Source: an uncultured Pelagibacteraceae bacterium
GTDB lineage: Bacteria > Pseudomonadota > Alphaproteobacteria > Pelagibacterales > Pelagibacteraceae
Length of the DNA stretch: 64,000 nt
Assembly (NCBI GenBank): GCA_902527215.1
Contig: CABZOF010000002.1
Span: 351,606-415,605, forward strand
Reading direction: 5' to 3'
In this document: one piece after another, positions 44,093 through 53,151 of the stretch
How the letters are laid out: each line of letters starts with the position of its first letter
How positions within the stretch are numbered: position 1 is the first letter of the stretch
The notes under the pieces: generated by a model
The model's database searches: none
Told to the model about the DNA's origin: nothing
What the model saw: only the letters and a program-made list of their open reading frames with translations
Translations under genes and position numbers: made by a program

Positions 44093-45017
44093 TATTTTCT
44101 TAACTACAATAATATTTTATTTATTAATTATAACAAGTGCATCTTCTGATACAAGATTTGAAAAAGATTTAAAAAAACTTTCAAAATATAATTATTTTGT
44201 AAGCAGTGCTGGAAATCGTTACGAATTAGATCAAAATATTGATAAAGATAAAACAATAATCTTAATTTATAGCCATGGTTCTGCAGGCAAAGAAAGTTCA
44301 TTACAGCTCTGTAAAAATTCTTGGTATCAAATACCACCAACAGTTTATCAATTAGATGGATTTAAAATAAAAGATTTTATAATCAAAACTTATCAACTTT
44401 GCAAAGGTGCTAGAGGATGGACACAAAAAGAAGAGGGGTTGTTTTGGGAAATCTATGACAAAAACAATCAAGATGTGAAAAGTGTTTTAAATCTTCAAGA
44501 TGAAAATGGAGTATTTTTGATTAATAAATGGAAAGGTTTAATACAACAAAAAGTTATTAAATTAAAAATTGATGAATTCAAAAAGAAGGGTTTTAATAAT
44601 ATCATTCTTGCGGGGCACTCAGCTGGCGGATGGGACTCCCTTGTTTTAAAATCAAATTTCCCAACAGAAATTAATGGAGTAATAGCATTCCATCCTGCAA
44701 GATCTGGAAAATTTGCTAAAGAAAAAAAACCTCATAGAGGGTGGGTGAATTGGAGAAATTACAAAATATCAATGATCAAAGTAGAACAATTAGAAAATGT
44801 TTTAGTTTTTAGCCATGAAAAAGACAAATATGAAAATCCCAAAACATCTAAATTTTTATCTGAATCAGAAAATGTAAGATTTGTTGATGTTAGTGATACT
44901 AAATGTAAAAAAAAATTAAAAACTGGTGGATGGCACGGAATAACTCTCACAAAGTGTTTTGCCAACAAAGACCCAAGAAGCAAAGAAGTAATTAGATATT
45001 TAGAAAAATTATTTTAA
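44064..45017 (+). CDS. Exported alpha/beta hydrolase A
   Basis: This 317-aa protein starts with GTG and has an N-terminal hydrophobic signal (about 11-27). The nucleophile elbow is GHSAGGW with Ser186. HGSAG near 71-75 is the oxyanion region, and the late WHGITLTKC holds the likely catalytic His. It looks like a periplasmic esterase/peptidase of an unnamed group. The protein at 49271 shares the same layout and GHSxGGW elbow. It overlaps the 65-aa gene by 29 nt and converges on the TRAP operon with a 4-nt overlap. Confidence 0.62.
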   Translation: MKKKLDKVDNIFLTTIIFYLLIITSASSDTRFEKDLKKLSKYNYFVSSAGNRYELDQNIDKDKTIILIYSHGSAGKESSLQLCKNSWYQIPPTVYQLDGFKIKDFIIKTYQLCKGARGWTQKEEGLFWEIYDKNNQDVKSVLNLQDENGVFLINKWKGLIQQKVIKLKIDEFKKKGFNNIILAGHSAGGWDSLVLKSNFPTEINGVIAFHPARSGKFAKEKKPHRGWVNWRNYKISMIKVEQLENVLVFSHEKDKYENPKTSKFLSESENVRFVDVSDTKCKKKLKTGGWHGITLTKCFANKDPRSKEVIRYLEKLF

Positions 45018-46279
45018 AGTAAACTTGGCAACCAAGTAGAAAATACAGGAAATAATATCATTAGTATTCCATAAATTATTCCTACTATTGTAAACAATGG
45101 AACTTCTTTAAATGCATTAGCTGGGTTTTCTTTTATTACACCAGCAGCTGTATATATGCCTACACAAACAGGAGGAGTTATCATGCCTATTCCAGCAAAA
45201 GCTACAAAAACCACGTATAAATGGAGTAAGCTTTGATCAAAAGATAGTGTTAATGCTGCAAATATTGGAACAGTTAAATAAAATACTGGTACTATTTCAA
45301 TAAAGGTTCCTAAGATTAAACAAATAGTTCCTAACATTATCCAAAATAAGTTTACACTTACGCCCATATCTGTGAAGTAAGTTATAATTTTTTGAGGTGC
45401 TTGAGTGTAAGTAAGAACAACACTTAAAAAAGTTGCTGTTGCAATAATTGAAAATATAACAGCAGTAATTATTGCGGTATCTTTTAAGCAACTCAGTAAA
45501 GATGAAAAAGTTAATTCTCTATAAATTAAAAAACCAATTGCTACAGCATAAACTCCTGCAATCGCTGCAGACTCTGATGGGGTTAAAAACCCTGCATATA
45601 TTCCACCTAAAATTATAACTGGCGTTATCAAAGCTGGAAGTGCTGCAATAAAAGAACTTAATCTTTCCTTAAATGTAGCTTTTTTGTCAGCTCTAATATG
45701 TCTACATTTAAACAAAACTAATAGAACCATTAAAATTAAAAGTATAACTCCTGGTATAACTCCAGCTGCAAATGTTTTAGAGACAGGAACATATGTAAGT
45801 GCACTAAATAAAATAGCGGCATTTGATGGAGGTATTAAAGCCTCAAGAAGTGCAGCAGATGCTGCAAGAACAACAACAAACGGAGTAGGGTAACCTTGTT
45901 CAATCATTTTGGGCATCATGATTGTTCCTACTGCAGTAATTGCAGCTAATATAGATCCACAAAATGCTGCAAAGAATCCCATCGCAATAACCATTGCAAC
46001 ACCTAGACCCCCAGGCCAATGTCCAACCAAAGTCGTTGCAAATCTCACAAGTCTTAGTGCTGCTCCACCTTTAAGCATCGCCATCCCACTAAAAATAAAT
46101 AATGGTACAGCTATGAGCACATGTTTTGTTAGAGCCCCAAAAGATACTTGAATTAAAACAGACCAAGGAAGATTAAGTCCACCAATTGCAGCTATAGAGC
46201 TACCTAAACCAAATACTAAAAAAATAGGAACAGAAATTATAAGAGCTGCTAAAGATAGTATAGATGCTAATGCAAACAT
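45014..46279 (-). CDS. dctM: TRAP transporter large membrane subunit
   Basis: This 421-aa protein has about 12-13 helices and DctM hallmarks: GGLGVAMVIAMGFFAAFCGSI, VVLAASAALLEALIPPSNA and GMITPPVCVGIYTAAG. It forms the sodium-driven channel of a tripartite carboxylate transporter with the small subunit just upstream (stop and start abut) and the binding protein at 46798. The substrate is unknown. Confidence 0.9.
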   Translation of the reverse strand: MFALASILSLAALIISVPIFLVFGLGSSIAAIGGLNLPWSVLIQVSFGALTKHVLIAVPLFIFSGMAMLKGGAALRLVRFATTLVGHWPGGLGVAMVIAMGFFAAFCGSILAAITAVGTIMMPKMIEQGYPTPFVVVLAASAALLEALIPPSNAAILFSALTYVPVSKTFAAGVIPGVILLILMVLLVLFKCRHIRADKKATFKERLSSFIAALPALITPVIILGGIYAGFLTPSESAAIAGVYAVAIGFLIYRELTFSSLLSCLKDTAIITAVIFSIIATATFLSVVLTYTQAPQKIITYFTDMGVSVNLFWIMLGTICLILGTFIEIVPVFYLTVPIFAALTLSFDQSLLHLYVVFVAFAGIGMITPPVCVGIYTAAGVIKENPANAFKEVPLFTIVGIIYGILMILFPVFSTWLPSLL

Positions 46280-46771
46280 TTAATTTTTTGTTAAATTTAT
46301 AATATTGTCAAATAGCAACTCTAAAGAGGTTAAAGCTAATATCATGAAACCTAGAGGGAATGCTAAAAACATCCACCATATAGGAATACTTATTTCAATT
46401 TCCATAACCTGACCTAAATTGAAATACATTAATGTTGCATCAAAACCAGCTTTAAAAAAAATACAAGCTGATATAAGTGCAATTGTGTTTACAATTAAAA
46501 ATAAAATTTCTTTATTTTTTTTTGAGAGTAATGGGGTTAAAAAATCCACTTTAATATGCTGTCCTTTTTTTAGTAAAGGCCCTAATAACGGAAATACTAA
46601 CCAACTAACTAAAACTGGTGGCAATTCTATAAACCAGGCAAATCCAGTCCCAGTTATAAATCTAGTTGCAGCACTTAAAAATAGTGCAGCAACCATAATA
46701 AAGATTATCAACATTGCGAGAGCTAAAGAAGCCGAAGCTAGATAATTGTTAACTGCTCGCAACGCTTTCAT
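46280..46771 (-). CDS. dctQ: TRAP transporter small membrane subunit
   Basis: This 163-aa protein has four helices with the DctQ signature GTGFAWFIELPPVLVSWLVF and GHIKVDFLTP-like QHIKVDFLTPLL. It is the partner of the large subunit encoded directly after it and lies 26 bp after the binding protein gene. Confidence 0.88.
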   Translation of the reverse strand: MKALRAVNNYLASASLALAMLIIFIMVAALFLSAATRFITGTGFAWFIELPPVLVSWLVFPLLGPLLKKGQHIKVDFLTPLLSKKNKEILFLIVNTIALISACIFFKAGFDATLMYFNLGQVMEIEISIPIWWMFLAFPLGFMILALTSLELLFDNIINLTKN

Positions 46772-46797
46772 TTTTTAGACTAAGCAAATAACTTATT

Positions 46798-47814
46798 CTA
46801 ATTATTTTTTGCGTACTGTTGTGCTGCTTTTAAAGCGTCAGCATCAATCATTTTAGCCATAGCAGGCATAACTTTGTCTTTCATTAGCTTATCAAATTTT
46901 GCTTTCTCAGCCCCTGAAAGAGTAGTTACAACACCACCTCGGTCTTGGAATTCTTTAAGAACAGTTTCACCATGATCCATAATTCGGTCTGTTGAAAGTG
47001 TTCCCACTTCTTTACCAACATCCATAATTATTTTCTGTAAATCAGCAGGTAAACTATTAAACCAAGTAGAGTTAGCCATTATGTATGCATCTGCATAGTA
47101 CTGGTAAGGTTTTTGAGCGTATTTTAAAAATTCCCACCAACTATAAGCTTTTATACTCCCTGGAGGACTATTTATAGTATCAATCATACCAGACTGCAAA
47201 GCGTTGTAGACTTCACCAGTTTTTAAAGATACACGGTTTGCTCCAAGCGCATCCCACATAGGCTCTTCACTCTTAAGCAATCTTCTAGCTTTAAGACCTT
47301 TCATAGCATCAATACCAGTTAATTCTCTTGCACTTGAAATTGACATTACTGGTCCAACAGGGTTGTACATGACTAAAGTAGAATTAGTTTTTTTTGTTAA
47401 TTCTCCCCAAATCTCTTTTCCTTTAGCAGAATTTTGAAAAAAACCTCTTTGTTGTTCCCAAGAATTGAATAATCCTGGAAAAGAGGCAACATTAAAGTTC
47501 TTATTGATTGGTGGAAAACTTACCACTCCAACAATCCCTCCTAATTCAACAGCACCCGATGTGACAGCACCCATAACTTCTCTAATTCCAAAAAGTTGTT
47601 TAGATGGATAAACTTCAATCTTAAGTTTCCCATTTGCTCTTTTATTTACTTCATCTGCAAAAATTTGAGCATGTTTTGCACTGTGATGTTTTGGACTCCA
47701 ATGTACAGATAAACGTCCAACAATCTCGGCAAAAGCTGCAGTTGAAGAAACTACAAATGAAATAACTAATAAAAAGCTAACCAAACTTTTCGATAAATTT
47801 TTAATTTTATTCAT
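46798..47814 (-). CDS. dctP: TRAP transporter periplasmic solute-binding protein
   Basis: This 338-aa DctP-family protein has a signal peptide (about 1-28, ending AAFA). The mature protein has FADEVNKRANGKLKIEVYPS, the conserved Arg in LKARRLL near residue 177, and SGMIDTINSPP. It binds an organic acid and hands it to DctQM. AGAGGG Shine-Dalgarno-like sequence precedes the ATG. The neighbouring exported hydrolases on both sides could release its substrate, which is inference. Confidence 0.88.
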   Translation of the reverse strand: MNKIKNLSKSLVSFLLVISFVVSSTAAFAEIVGRLSVHWSPKHHSAKHAQIFADEVNKRANGKLKIEVYPSKQLFGIREVMGAVTSGAVELGGIVGVVSFPPINKNFNVASFPGLFNSWEQQRGFFQNSAKGKEIWGELTKKTNSTLVMYNPVGPVMSISSARELTGIDAMKGLKARRLLKSEEPMWDALGANRVSLKTGEVYNALQSGMIDTINSPPGSIKAYSWWEFLKYAQKPYQYYADAYIMANSTWFNSLPADLQKIIMDVGKEVGTLSTDRIMDHGETVLKEFQDRGGVVTTLSGAEKAKFDKLMKDKVMPAMAKMIDADALKAAQQYAKNN

Positions 47815-47927
47815 ATTTTCCCTCTCTTTTTTTTTAATAATCTTATTATTTTGATATAATTAAAACAATCAAAATAAAACTACATAAAATTGAATAATAA
47901 GGTCCAAATGTTATATTAATTGATACT

Positions 47928-48386
47928 ATGATTTACAAATTATCAAAAAGCATACTGCTGCTTTTTTTTGTTCTTTTATTTACAAATTATTCCTATAGTG
48001 AAACTAAAATAGACGAAGCTGTTGATAAAACCACAGATTTTTTAAAATCTGTATCAAAAAGAGGATTAAGCAAAAACCAAACAGCTGAATTTTTAAATAA
48101 TTATGCAATTACTCTCAAAGACGAAAGAACTGACGGAGAAGTAACCTATATTTTTGATACCGAGAGTTATAAAAGATATAAAAATGGTAACGTCATATCA
48201 GAAGATGGATGGAGATTTTCAAAATTGGGAGCCTTAAGACTATTTAATGGAGATGTAAAACTTACTTGGAAAATAAAAATTGGAAAAGAAAATATAATGG
48301 TTATTAAAACAAAATTTCAACCAATCGGGAAAGAATATCCTTTTACCTATAAATTAAAAAAATTATTTTTTGAGGAAATTCAATGA
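47928..48386 (+). CDS. Exported 152-aa protein, unknown
   Basis: This protein has a signal peptide (about 1-24, ending NYSYS) followed by a roughly 128-residue mature part rich in Lys and Thr, with FDTESYKRYKNGNVISEDGWRF in the middle (read as beta-strand rich). No catalytic motif or cysteines are seen. The ATG of the next small membrane gene overlaps its stop by 4 nt (ATGA). Function unknown. Confidence 0.6.
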   Translation: MIYKLSKSILLLFFVLLFTNYSYSETKIDEAVDKTTDFLKSVSKRGLSKNQTAEFLNNYAITLKDERTDGEVTYIFDTESYKRYKNGNVISEDGWRFSKLGALRLFNGDVKLTWKIKIGKENIMVIKTKFQPIGKEYPFTYKLKKLFFEEIQ

Positions 48387-48565
48387 ACCCAACAGATATT
48401 CTGCTAAGTATTGCAATTGTTGGGATATACACAATTATTTATGTATATTTAAAATCTAAATATGATGATAACAAAACTATCATAAAGTTATTTGTTGTTG
48501 GATTTATCTATGCAACAATAATTACTGGTATTCTTTATTATTTGATAAAATTTATAGCTTCCTAA
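48383..48565 (+). CDS. Small two-helix membrane protein (60 aa), unknown
   Basis: This 60-aa product has helices at about 5-23 and 34-57 separated by a short charged loop SKYDDNKT. It is translationally coupled to the preceding exported protein (4-nt overlap) and lies 10 bp before the GST gene. The family is not recognised. Confidence 0.55.
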   Translation: MNPTDILLSIAIVGIYTIIYVYLKSKYDDNKTIIKLFVVGFIYATIITGILYYLIKFIAS

Positions 48566-48575
48566 TAAAATTTAT

Positions 48576-49262
48576 ATGAAACATAAATTGGAATTAATTT
48601 ATTTCAAAATGAGAGCACTAGCAGAAGCTCCTCGTTTATTATTTCATTATACTAATATTGAGTATGAAGATGTTATGTCATGGGATTATTACGGCAAGGA
48701 TTGGTCAGAGGTAAAACCAAAAATTCCTTTTAAACAATTACCCATGTTAGTGATCGATAAAAAACATGAAATTTGTCAAAGTATGGCAATAATGACTTTC
48801 ACAGAAAATTTGGCAGGTATCAATATTACTGATCCAATATTAAATGCAAAAGCAAACGCAATCATGCAAAGTGCCCAAGAGTTATTTATGCCACTGAATC
48901 CAACAGTCAATTTTGCAACTGGAGAAAAGTTTATAAAAAAAAGAGATGATATGATGCCTTTTTTAAAATCTAGATTTGAGGACCTTGAAAAAGCAATAAA
49001 AGAAAATAAAAAAAAATTCTTTATTTATGATGAGCCAAGAGCATGTGATTTTGTCACGTTTCATCATTTAGATTTGTCTAAATTGTTAGATCCATCATTA
49101 ATAAAAAAATTTCCTAGATTAGAAAAATTTCTTGAGAATATGATGTCAATTGAAAGTATAAGAAATTATTTAGAAAAGAGACCAAAATTGATAGATGTAA
49201 GCGTCGAACCAAAATTAGTAATAGATGGCATCCCACATCCAACTGGAGTTAAAAGAACATAA
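48576..49262 (+). CDS. Glutathione S-transferase family protein
   Basis: This 228-aa protein has an N-terminal thioredoxin-like domain: KLELIYFKMRALAEAPRLL, the cis-Pro in QLPMLVID (about residues 53-60) and CQSMAI, equivalent to the gamma-Glu-binding QSxAI motif. An all-helical C-terminal domain follows. It most resembles sigma/eukaryote-like GSTs. It may conjugate or isomerise electrophiles with glutathione. It is followed 8 bp later by the second exported hydrolase. Confidence 0.78.
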   Translation: MKHKLELIYFKMRALAEAPRLLFHYTNIEYEDVMSWDYYGKDWSEVKPKIPFKQLPMLVIDKKHEICQSMAIMTFTENLAGINITDPILNAKANAIMQSAQELFMPLNPTVNFATGEKFIKKRDDMMPFLKSRFEDLEKAIKENKKKFFIYDEPRACDFVTFHHLDLSKLLDPSLIKKFPRLEKFLENMMSIESIRNYLEKRPKLIDVSVEPKLVIDGIPHPTGVKRT

Positions 49263-49270
49263 TATATTTT

Positions 49271-50344
49271 GTGAAAATAATTTTTCTTTTTTTAGTATTT
49301 TTGAACTTCTTAATGTTTCAAAAATCAATTGCTCAAGATTTTGAATTTATTTCTTTAAATGAAAATAGTTTCAGCAAACCCAAACCTTTTGATGCATTTG
49401 TTTGGGACGAAGGTAAAAAACTTAAAATTATCAAAGGTAGAGATATAGACAATCCAAAAGATAAAATTATCGTTATATATAATCATGGTGGTTGGGGATG
49501 GAATAAAGGCTGGGGCCCAGGCTGGGATCTTTATTTAGCAAAACTTATGGCACCACAACTTTCAGGAAAAAAAATAAATGGAAAAGAAATTGTATTATGG
49601 ATGAATGGAAGTTTGATAGATAAAAAAAATGATCCCTATAAAGGTAAAGAAATTGGATATGCTTGTGGGTGGAAGTTAAAGGGCGCGTGGCATCAAGAAT
49701 GGCATGAGTGTATTTTAAATGACTTTCCCACCTATTTAAGAGAAAAAAGAACTATAGACATTGTTAATTATTTTGCAGATAAAGGAACACCTCGAAATCA
49801 AATATTTTTATCAGGTCATTCTTGCGGAGGATGGAATGCATTAAGAATAGAGGGGAAATATCCTGATGCATTTAACGCTGCAATTTCTTATATGCCTAAT
49901 TGTTGGGATAGAAGACCAAATGGACTTGTAAGAAAAACATTAATTGATGAAATGAAAACTTTTAAAAAGCTTGATGCAATAATTTATTCAAGCCCAGTCG
50001 ATGGAGGTGAAGATTGGAAAGCAAGTTACCAAGATTTAAAATGGATAGGCGACATACCTGGTGCAAAAATGATTAAATTACCGGGTCATAATGCAAAAGA
50101 TGGTAAGGAAATATCAGTCAATGGTAGTCTTTGTGAAAATTTACCACGAATGCATGGTGGATGGGAAGAAGTTTGGCCAAAGGGAAAAAAGAAACTTAGA
50201 AGTGCGAAAAAATTTATTGCCGTAGATAAAAAAGAAAAAAAAGCAATGATGAAAAAAGCTAAAGGTCACAATATGTTATACAGAAAGTGTTTCGATTCTT
50301 ATTATCCCCAAATATTAGATTTTATAGCATCAAGAGTTAAATGA
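49271..50344 (+). CDS. Exported alpha/beta hydrolase B
   Basis: This 357-aa protein starts with GTG and has a signal peptide (about 1-21, ending SIAQ). The elbow is GHSCGGWNA with Ser184. NHGGWGWNKGWGPGW near 71-85 is an unusual Trp/Gly-rich oxyanion loop, and Cys132, Cys147 and others may form disulfides. It is a relative of the 44064 product. It probably hydrolyses an ester or peptide in the periplasm. Its stop overlaps the next gene's ATG by 4 nt. Confidence 0.62.
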   Translation: MKIIFLFLVFLNFLMFQKSIAQDFEFISLNENSFSKPKPFDAFVWDEGKKLKIIKGRDIDNPKDKIIVIYNHGGWGWNKGWGPGWDLYLAKLMAPQLSGKKINGKEIVLWMNGSLIDKKNDPYKGKEIGYACGWKLKGAWHQEWHECILNDFPTYLREKRTIDIVNYFADKGTPRNQIFLSGHSCGGWNALRIEGKYPDAFNAAISYMPNCWDRRPNGLVRKTLIDEMKTFKKLDAIIYSSPVDGGEDWKASYQDLKWIGDIPGAKMIKLPGHNAKDGKEISVNGSLCENLPRMHGGWEEVWPKGKKKLRSAKKFIAVDKKEKKAMMKKAKGHNMLYRKCFDSYYPQILDFIASRVK

Positions 50345-51567
50345 GAAAAATCATTGGGTTTATAATTATTTTTTTCATAATAAATAGTAATGCACTGGCT
50401 AAGATAAGAAAATTTGAATGTGATTATGCCAAAAATACAGACGCAGGATTTGTGGGTTATAAAAACGATAAAAAGAAAGAATTTAAATACATAATAATTG
50501 AGGTGGATACTAATAAAAATAATATTAAAATTTCATCTAAACTTGATGGTCAGAAAGAAAAAAAATTTAAACCTATTGTAATAAAACAATCTGGAACCTT
50601 TTTAACTTACCAATTTCCTGGAGATAATAATACATACAATTTTAGTTATGGATCAAACGAATTTTTAGTTTCGCGCGCAAGTCCTACTTCTCAAAGTCAG
50701 GCAAAGTGTATGGCTAAAAAAGGTTCAGAAATTAAAACTAAAAAAGTTAAATATAAAAATTTAAAAACCAATGAAAAAAAATATGTTTTTAAAAACTTTT
50801 ATGACAATTTAAGACATTTTAAGATGAAGAAAAAAGATCCAACTTTATTTAGAAAATTAGAATACCTGAAAACCACAGAAAATAACTCCTTATCTGGTGA
50901 AATGGGTTGTTCGTTTCAAAAACATGCATGCTTTCCCGAAACTAAACAGTATGATGCACATATTTTTTTAGCTACTTACTCCTCTGGAAAAACAATAGAA
51001 TTTGTCATTGATGACCATTATAAAAAAAAAAGAGCAGAAAAATTAGCTTTAAAATATGCAACAAAGATAGGTCAGGTGCCAAGTTTTTTAATTAATGGTT
51101 ATTGTTTAAAAAATTATAACAAAGGCCTTTCACCTGATGGTTTTTCTGACCCTAGTTGTACAAAAGGTGTAAACAAAATAAGAATTGATAAAGGTGTAAG
51201 GTATATGTTCGCTAGACCAAAAGAAAATTGGTTTATAATATATCCAGATAATTTGAGTAAAATATCAGAAAATTTTAGGTGGATTGTTTTAGTTCATGAA
51301 ATGGCTCATGTTTCATTAGATAGTCTATTACCCAAAGGTAATTGGGGAAATTTATCATATAACGATAAATATACTCACATAACAAATTATTCAGGTAAAA
51401 ATACTGGTGAAGATCTAGCAGAAACAGCTGTAGCTTGGGTTGCTTTGCGATGTATGGATAAAACATCAAAAAAACATAGAAAAAAAATTCTTGAAGGAAT
51501 TCCTAATAGAATAAAATTATTAGATAGTTTAAAATTAAATACAGCACCAATGGTTTGTAAATATTAA
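50341..51567 (+). CDS. Exported HExxH-type putative metallopeptidase
   Basis: This 408-aa protein has a signal peptide (1-20, ending NALA). The zinc motif VHEMAH (His319, Glu320, His323) is followed 34-38 residues later by GEDLAET, where Glu357 or Glu361 could be the third ligand, which suggests a gluzincin-like enzyme. The N-terminal 300 residues match nothing I know and contain several Cys (27, 123, 190, 197). It is coupled by a 4-nt overlap to exported hydrolase B, so both should work together in the periplasm. Confidence 0.6.
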   Translation: MRKIIGFIIIFFIINSNALAKIRKFECDYAKNTDAGFVGYKNDKKKEFKYIIIEVDTNKNNIKISSKLDGQKEKKFKPIVIKQSGTFLTYQFPGDNNTYNFSYGSNEFLVSRASPTSQSQAKCMAKKGSEIKTKKVKYKNLKTNEKKYVFKNFYDNLRHFKMKKKDPTLFRKLEYLKTTENNSLSGEMGCSFQKHACFPETKQYDAHIFLATYSSGKTIEFVIDDHYKKKRAEKLALKYATKIGQVPSFLINGYCLKNYNKGLSPDGFSDPSCTKGVNKIRIDKGVRYMFARPKENWFIIYPDNLSKISENFRWIVLVHEMAHVSLDSLLPKGNWGNLSYNDKYTHITNYSGKNTGEDLAETAVAWVALRCMDKTSKKHRKKILEGIPNRIKLLDSLKLNTAPMVCKY

Positions 51568-51634
51568 ATTAGGTTTTTAATCAAAACTTGTTTGCAACAA
51601 AAAATAAAAGTAGTATAAACCACCAATTGTTAAT

Positions 51635-51711
51635 GGCGGGGTAGCTCAGTTGGTTAGAGCGCGGGACTCATAAGCCCGAGGTCAGTGGTTCGATCCCACT
51701 TCCCGCTACCA
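51635..51711 (+). tRNA. tRNA-Met (anticodon CAT)
   Basis: A full cloverleaf with encoded CCA is present: acceptor GGCGGGG/TCCCGCT (G-U at both ends), D-arm GCTC/GAGC, anticodon loop CTCATAA with CAT at 51669-51671, and T-arm AGTGG/CCACT. The start and D-arm resemble elongator tRNA-Met rather than initiator. tRNA-Ile2 (lysidine type) is possible. The anticodon stem CGGGA/GCCCG has an A31:G39 mismatch next to the loop. The apt gene ends 3 bp away on the other strand. Confidence 0.93.
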
Positions 51712-51713
51712 AA

Positions 51714-52241
51714 TTAATGGCCAGGAAAATCCATTAAATTTTCAACTTTGTAACCTTTTTTTAGAAGATTATCACAACCACCTAAATCAAAAAGATTTAT
51801 GACAAATATAAAGGCTGCAATATTTCCTTTAGAAATCTCTACGAGTTTTGCTGCAGCTTCTGCAGTTCCTCCAGTTGCTATCAAATCATCTATTATAAGA
51901 ACAGAATCATTTTCTGAAATTGAGTCTTTGTGAACCTCTATTGTTGCTGTTCCATATTCAAGCTCAAAATCAACTGAATGCACATCAGCGGGTAGTTTAT
52001 TTTTTTTTCTCAACATTATGAATGGTTTTTTTAAAATGTAAGAAACAGCAGATGCAAACACAAAACCACGTGATTCAATTGCTGCAATTTTATCTATTTT
52101 AAATTTTTTGGACCTCTCAACAATTTGATTTATTGACTCCTCAAAAGCAGTCTCATTCTTTATTAATGTGGTTATATCTCTAAATAAAATACCTTTTTTA
52201 GGATAATCTTTAATTGAGCGAATATAATCTTTTAAATCCAT
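51714..52241 (-). CDS. apt: Adenine phosphoribosyltransferase
   Basis: This 175-aa type I PRTase has the PRPP loop VLIIDDLIATGGTAEAA (about 114-130), ESRGFVFASAVSY and LRKKNKLPADV. It recycles adenine to AMP. It is divergent (37 bp) from mtnP, whose reaction releases adenine, so the pair makes metabolic sense. The length is typical. Confidence 0.95.
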   Translation of the reverse strand: MDLKDYIRSIKDYPKKGILFRDITTLIKNETAFEESINQIVERSKKFKIDKIAAIESRGFVFASAVSYILKKPFIMLRKKNKLPADVHSVDFELEYGTATIEVHKDSISENDSVLIIDDLIATGGTAEAAAKLVEISKGNIAAFIFVINLFDLGGCDNLLKKGYKVENLMDFPGH

Positions 52242-52278
52242 AATAGTTATTTATAATTCAGATATAATTACTTTTTAC

Positions 52279-53151
52279 ATGGCAAATAATAAATTAGCAA
52301 TAATTGGTGGAAGTGGTCTTTATGATGTTGAGGAGTTTAAAGACAGAGAATTATTAGATTTAAACACTCCTTGGGGAAAACCATCAGATAAGATTTTAAA
52401 AGCAATTTATAAAAATAAAGAAGTTTATTTTTTACCAAGGCACGGCAAAGGTCACTTTATTTCACCATCAAACATAAATTTTAGAGCAAACATTGACTCA
52501 TTAAAACAATTGGGTGTAACAGATGTTGTATCTGTCTCTGCTGTAGGTTCTTTGAAAGAAAATTTGCCTCCCGGTAAATTTGTTATTGTTGATCAATTTA
52601 TAGACAGAACATTTGCTCGAAATAAAAGCTTTTTTGACGAGGAAATAGTTGCTCATGTATCAATGGCATACCCAACCTCTAAAGGCTTAATGAATGCATG
52701 TGAAGATGCTATAAAAAAAGAAGGAATAGATTATCAAATGGGAGGAACTTATGTGGTAATGGAAGGCCCACAATTTTCAACATTAGCTGAGTCGAATCTT
52801 TACAGATCATGGAAAGCAGATGTGATCGGAATGACAAATATGCCTGAAGCTAAATTAGCAAGAGAAGCAGAAATTAGATATGCATCTGTTTCAATGGTGA
52901 CTGATTATGATTGTTGGCATCCAGATCATGAAAATGTTGATGTCCAAAAAGTAATAAAAGTATTATTAGATAATGCTTCTAAAGCAAAAAGCATGATTAA
53001 AAACCTTATTGATAATTTTGAAACTCATATTGATCCTGACGACCCAACAAATAATTGTTTAGATGTTGCTATAATTACTGCTCCAGAAAAAAGATCACAA
53101 AAGACTAAAAACAAACTAAAAACAGTAGCCGGTAGAGTTTTAAACAAGTGA
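52279..53151 (+). CDS. mtnP: S-methyl-5'-thioadenosine phosphorylase
   Basis: This 290-aa protein has IIGGSGLYD at the N-terminus (phosphate site), PRHGKGHFISPSNINFRAN, the substrate segment VMEGPQFSTLAESNLYRSW and DYDCWH, all matching MTA phosphorylase rather than purine nucleoside phosphorylase. It splits methylthioadenosine to adenine and methylthioribose-1-phosphate. It is first gene of a tight operon. Its TGA overlaps the GTG of the dioxygenase gene. Confidence 0.93.
   Translation: MANNKLAIIGGSGLYDVEEFKDRELLDLNTPWGKPSDKILKAIYKNKEVYFLPRHGKGHFISPSNINFRANIDSLKQLGVTDVVSVSAVGSLKENLPPGKFVIVDQFIDRTFARNKSFFDEEIVAHVSMAYPTSKGLMNACEDAIKKEGIDYQMGGTYVVMEGPQFSTLAESNLYRSWKADVIGMTNMPEAKLAREAEIRYASVSMVTDYDCWHPDHENVDVQKVIKVLLDNASKAKSMIKNLIDNFETHIDPDDPTNNCLDVAIITAPEKRSQKTKNKLKTVAGRVLNK

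Noticed and set aside
45909..46151. Plus-strand frame opposite dctM
   Set aside because: Ala/Thr/Ile-rich mirror of membrane-protein codons on the other strand.
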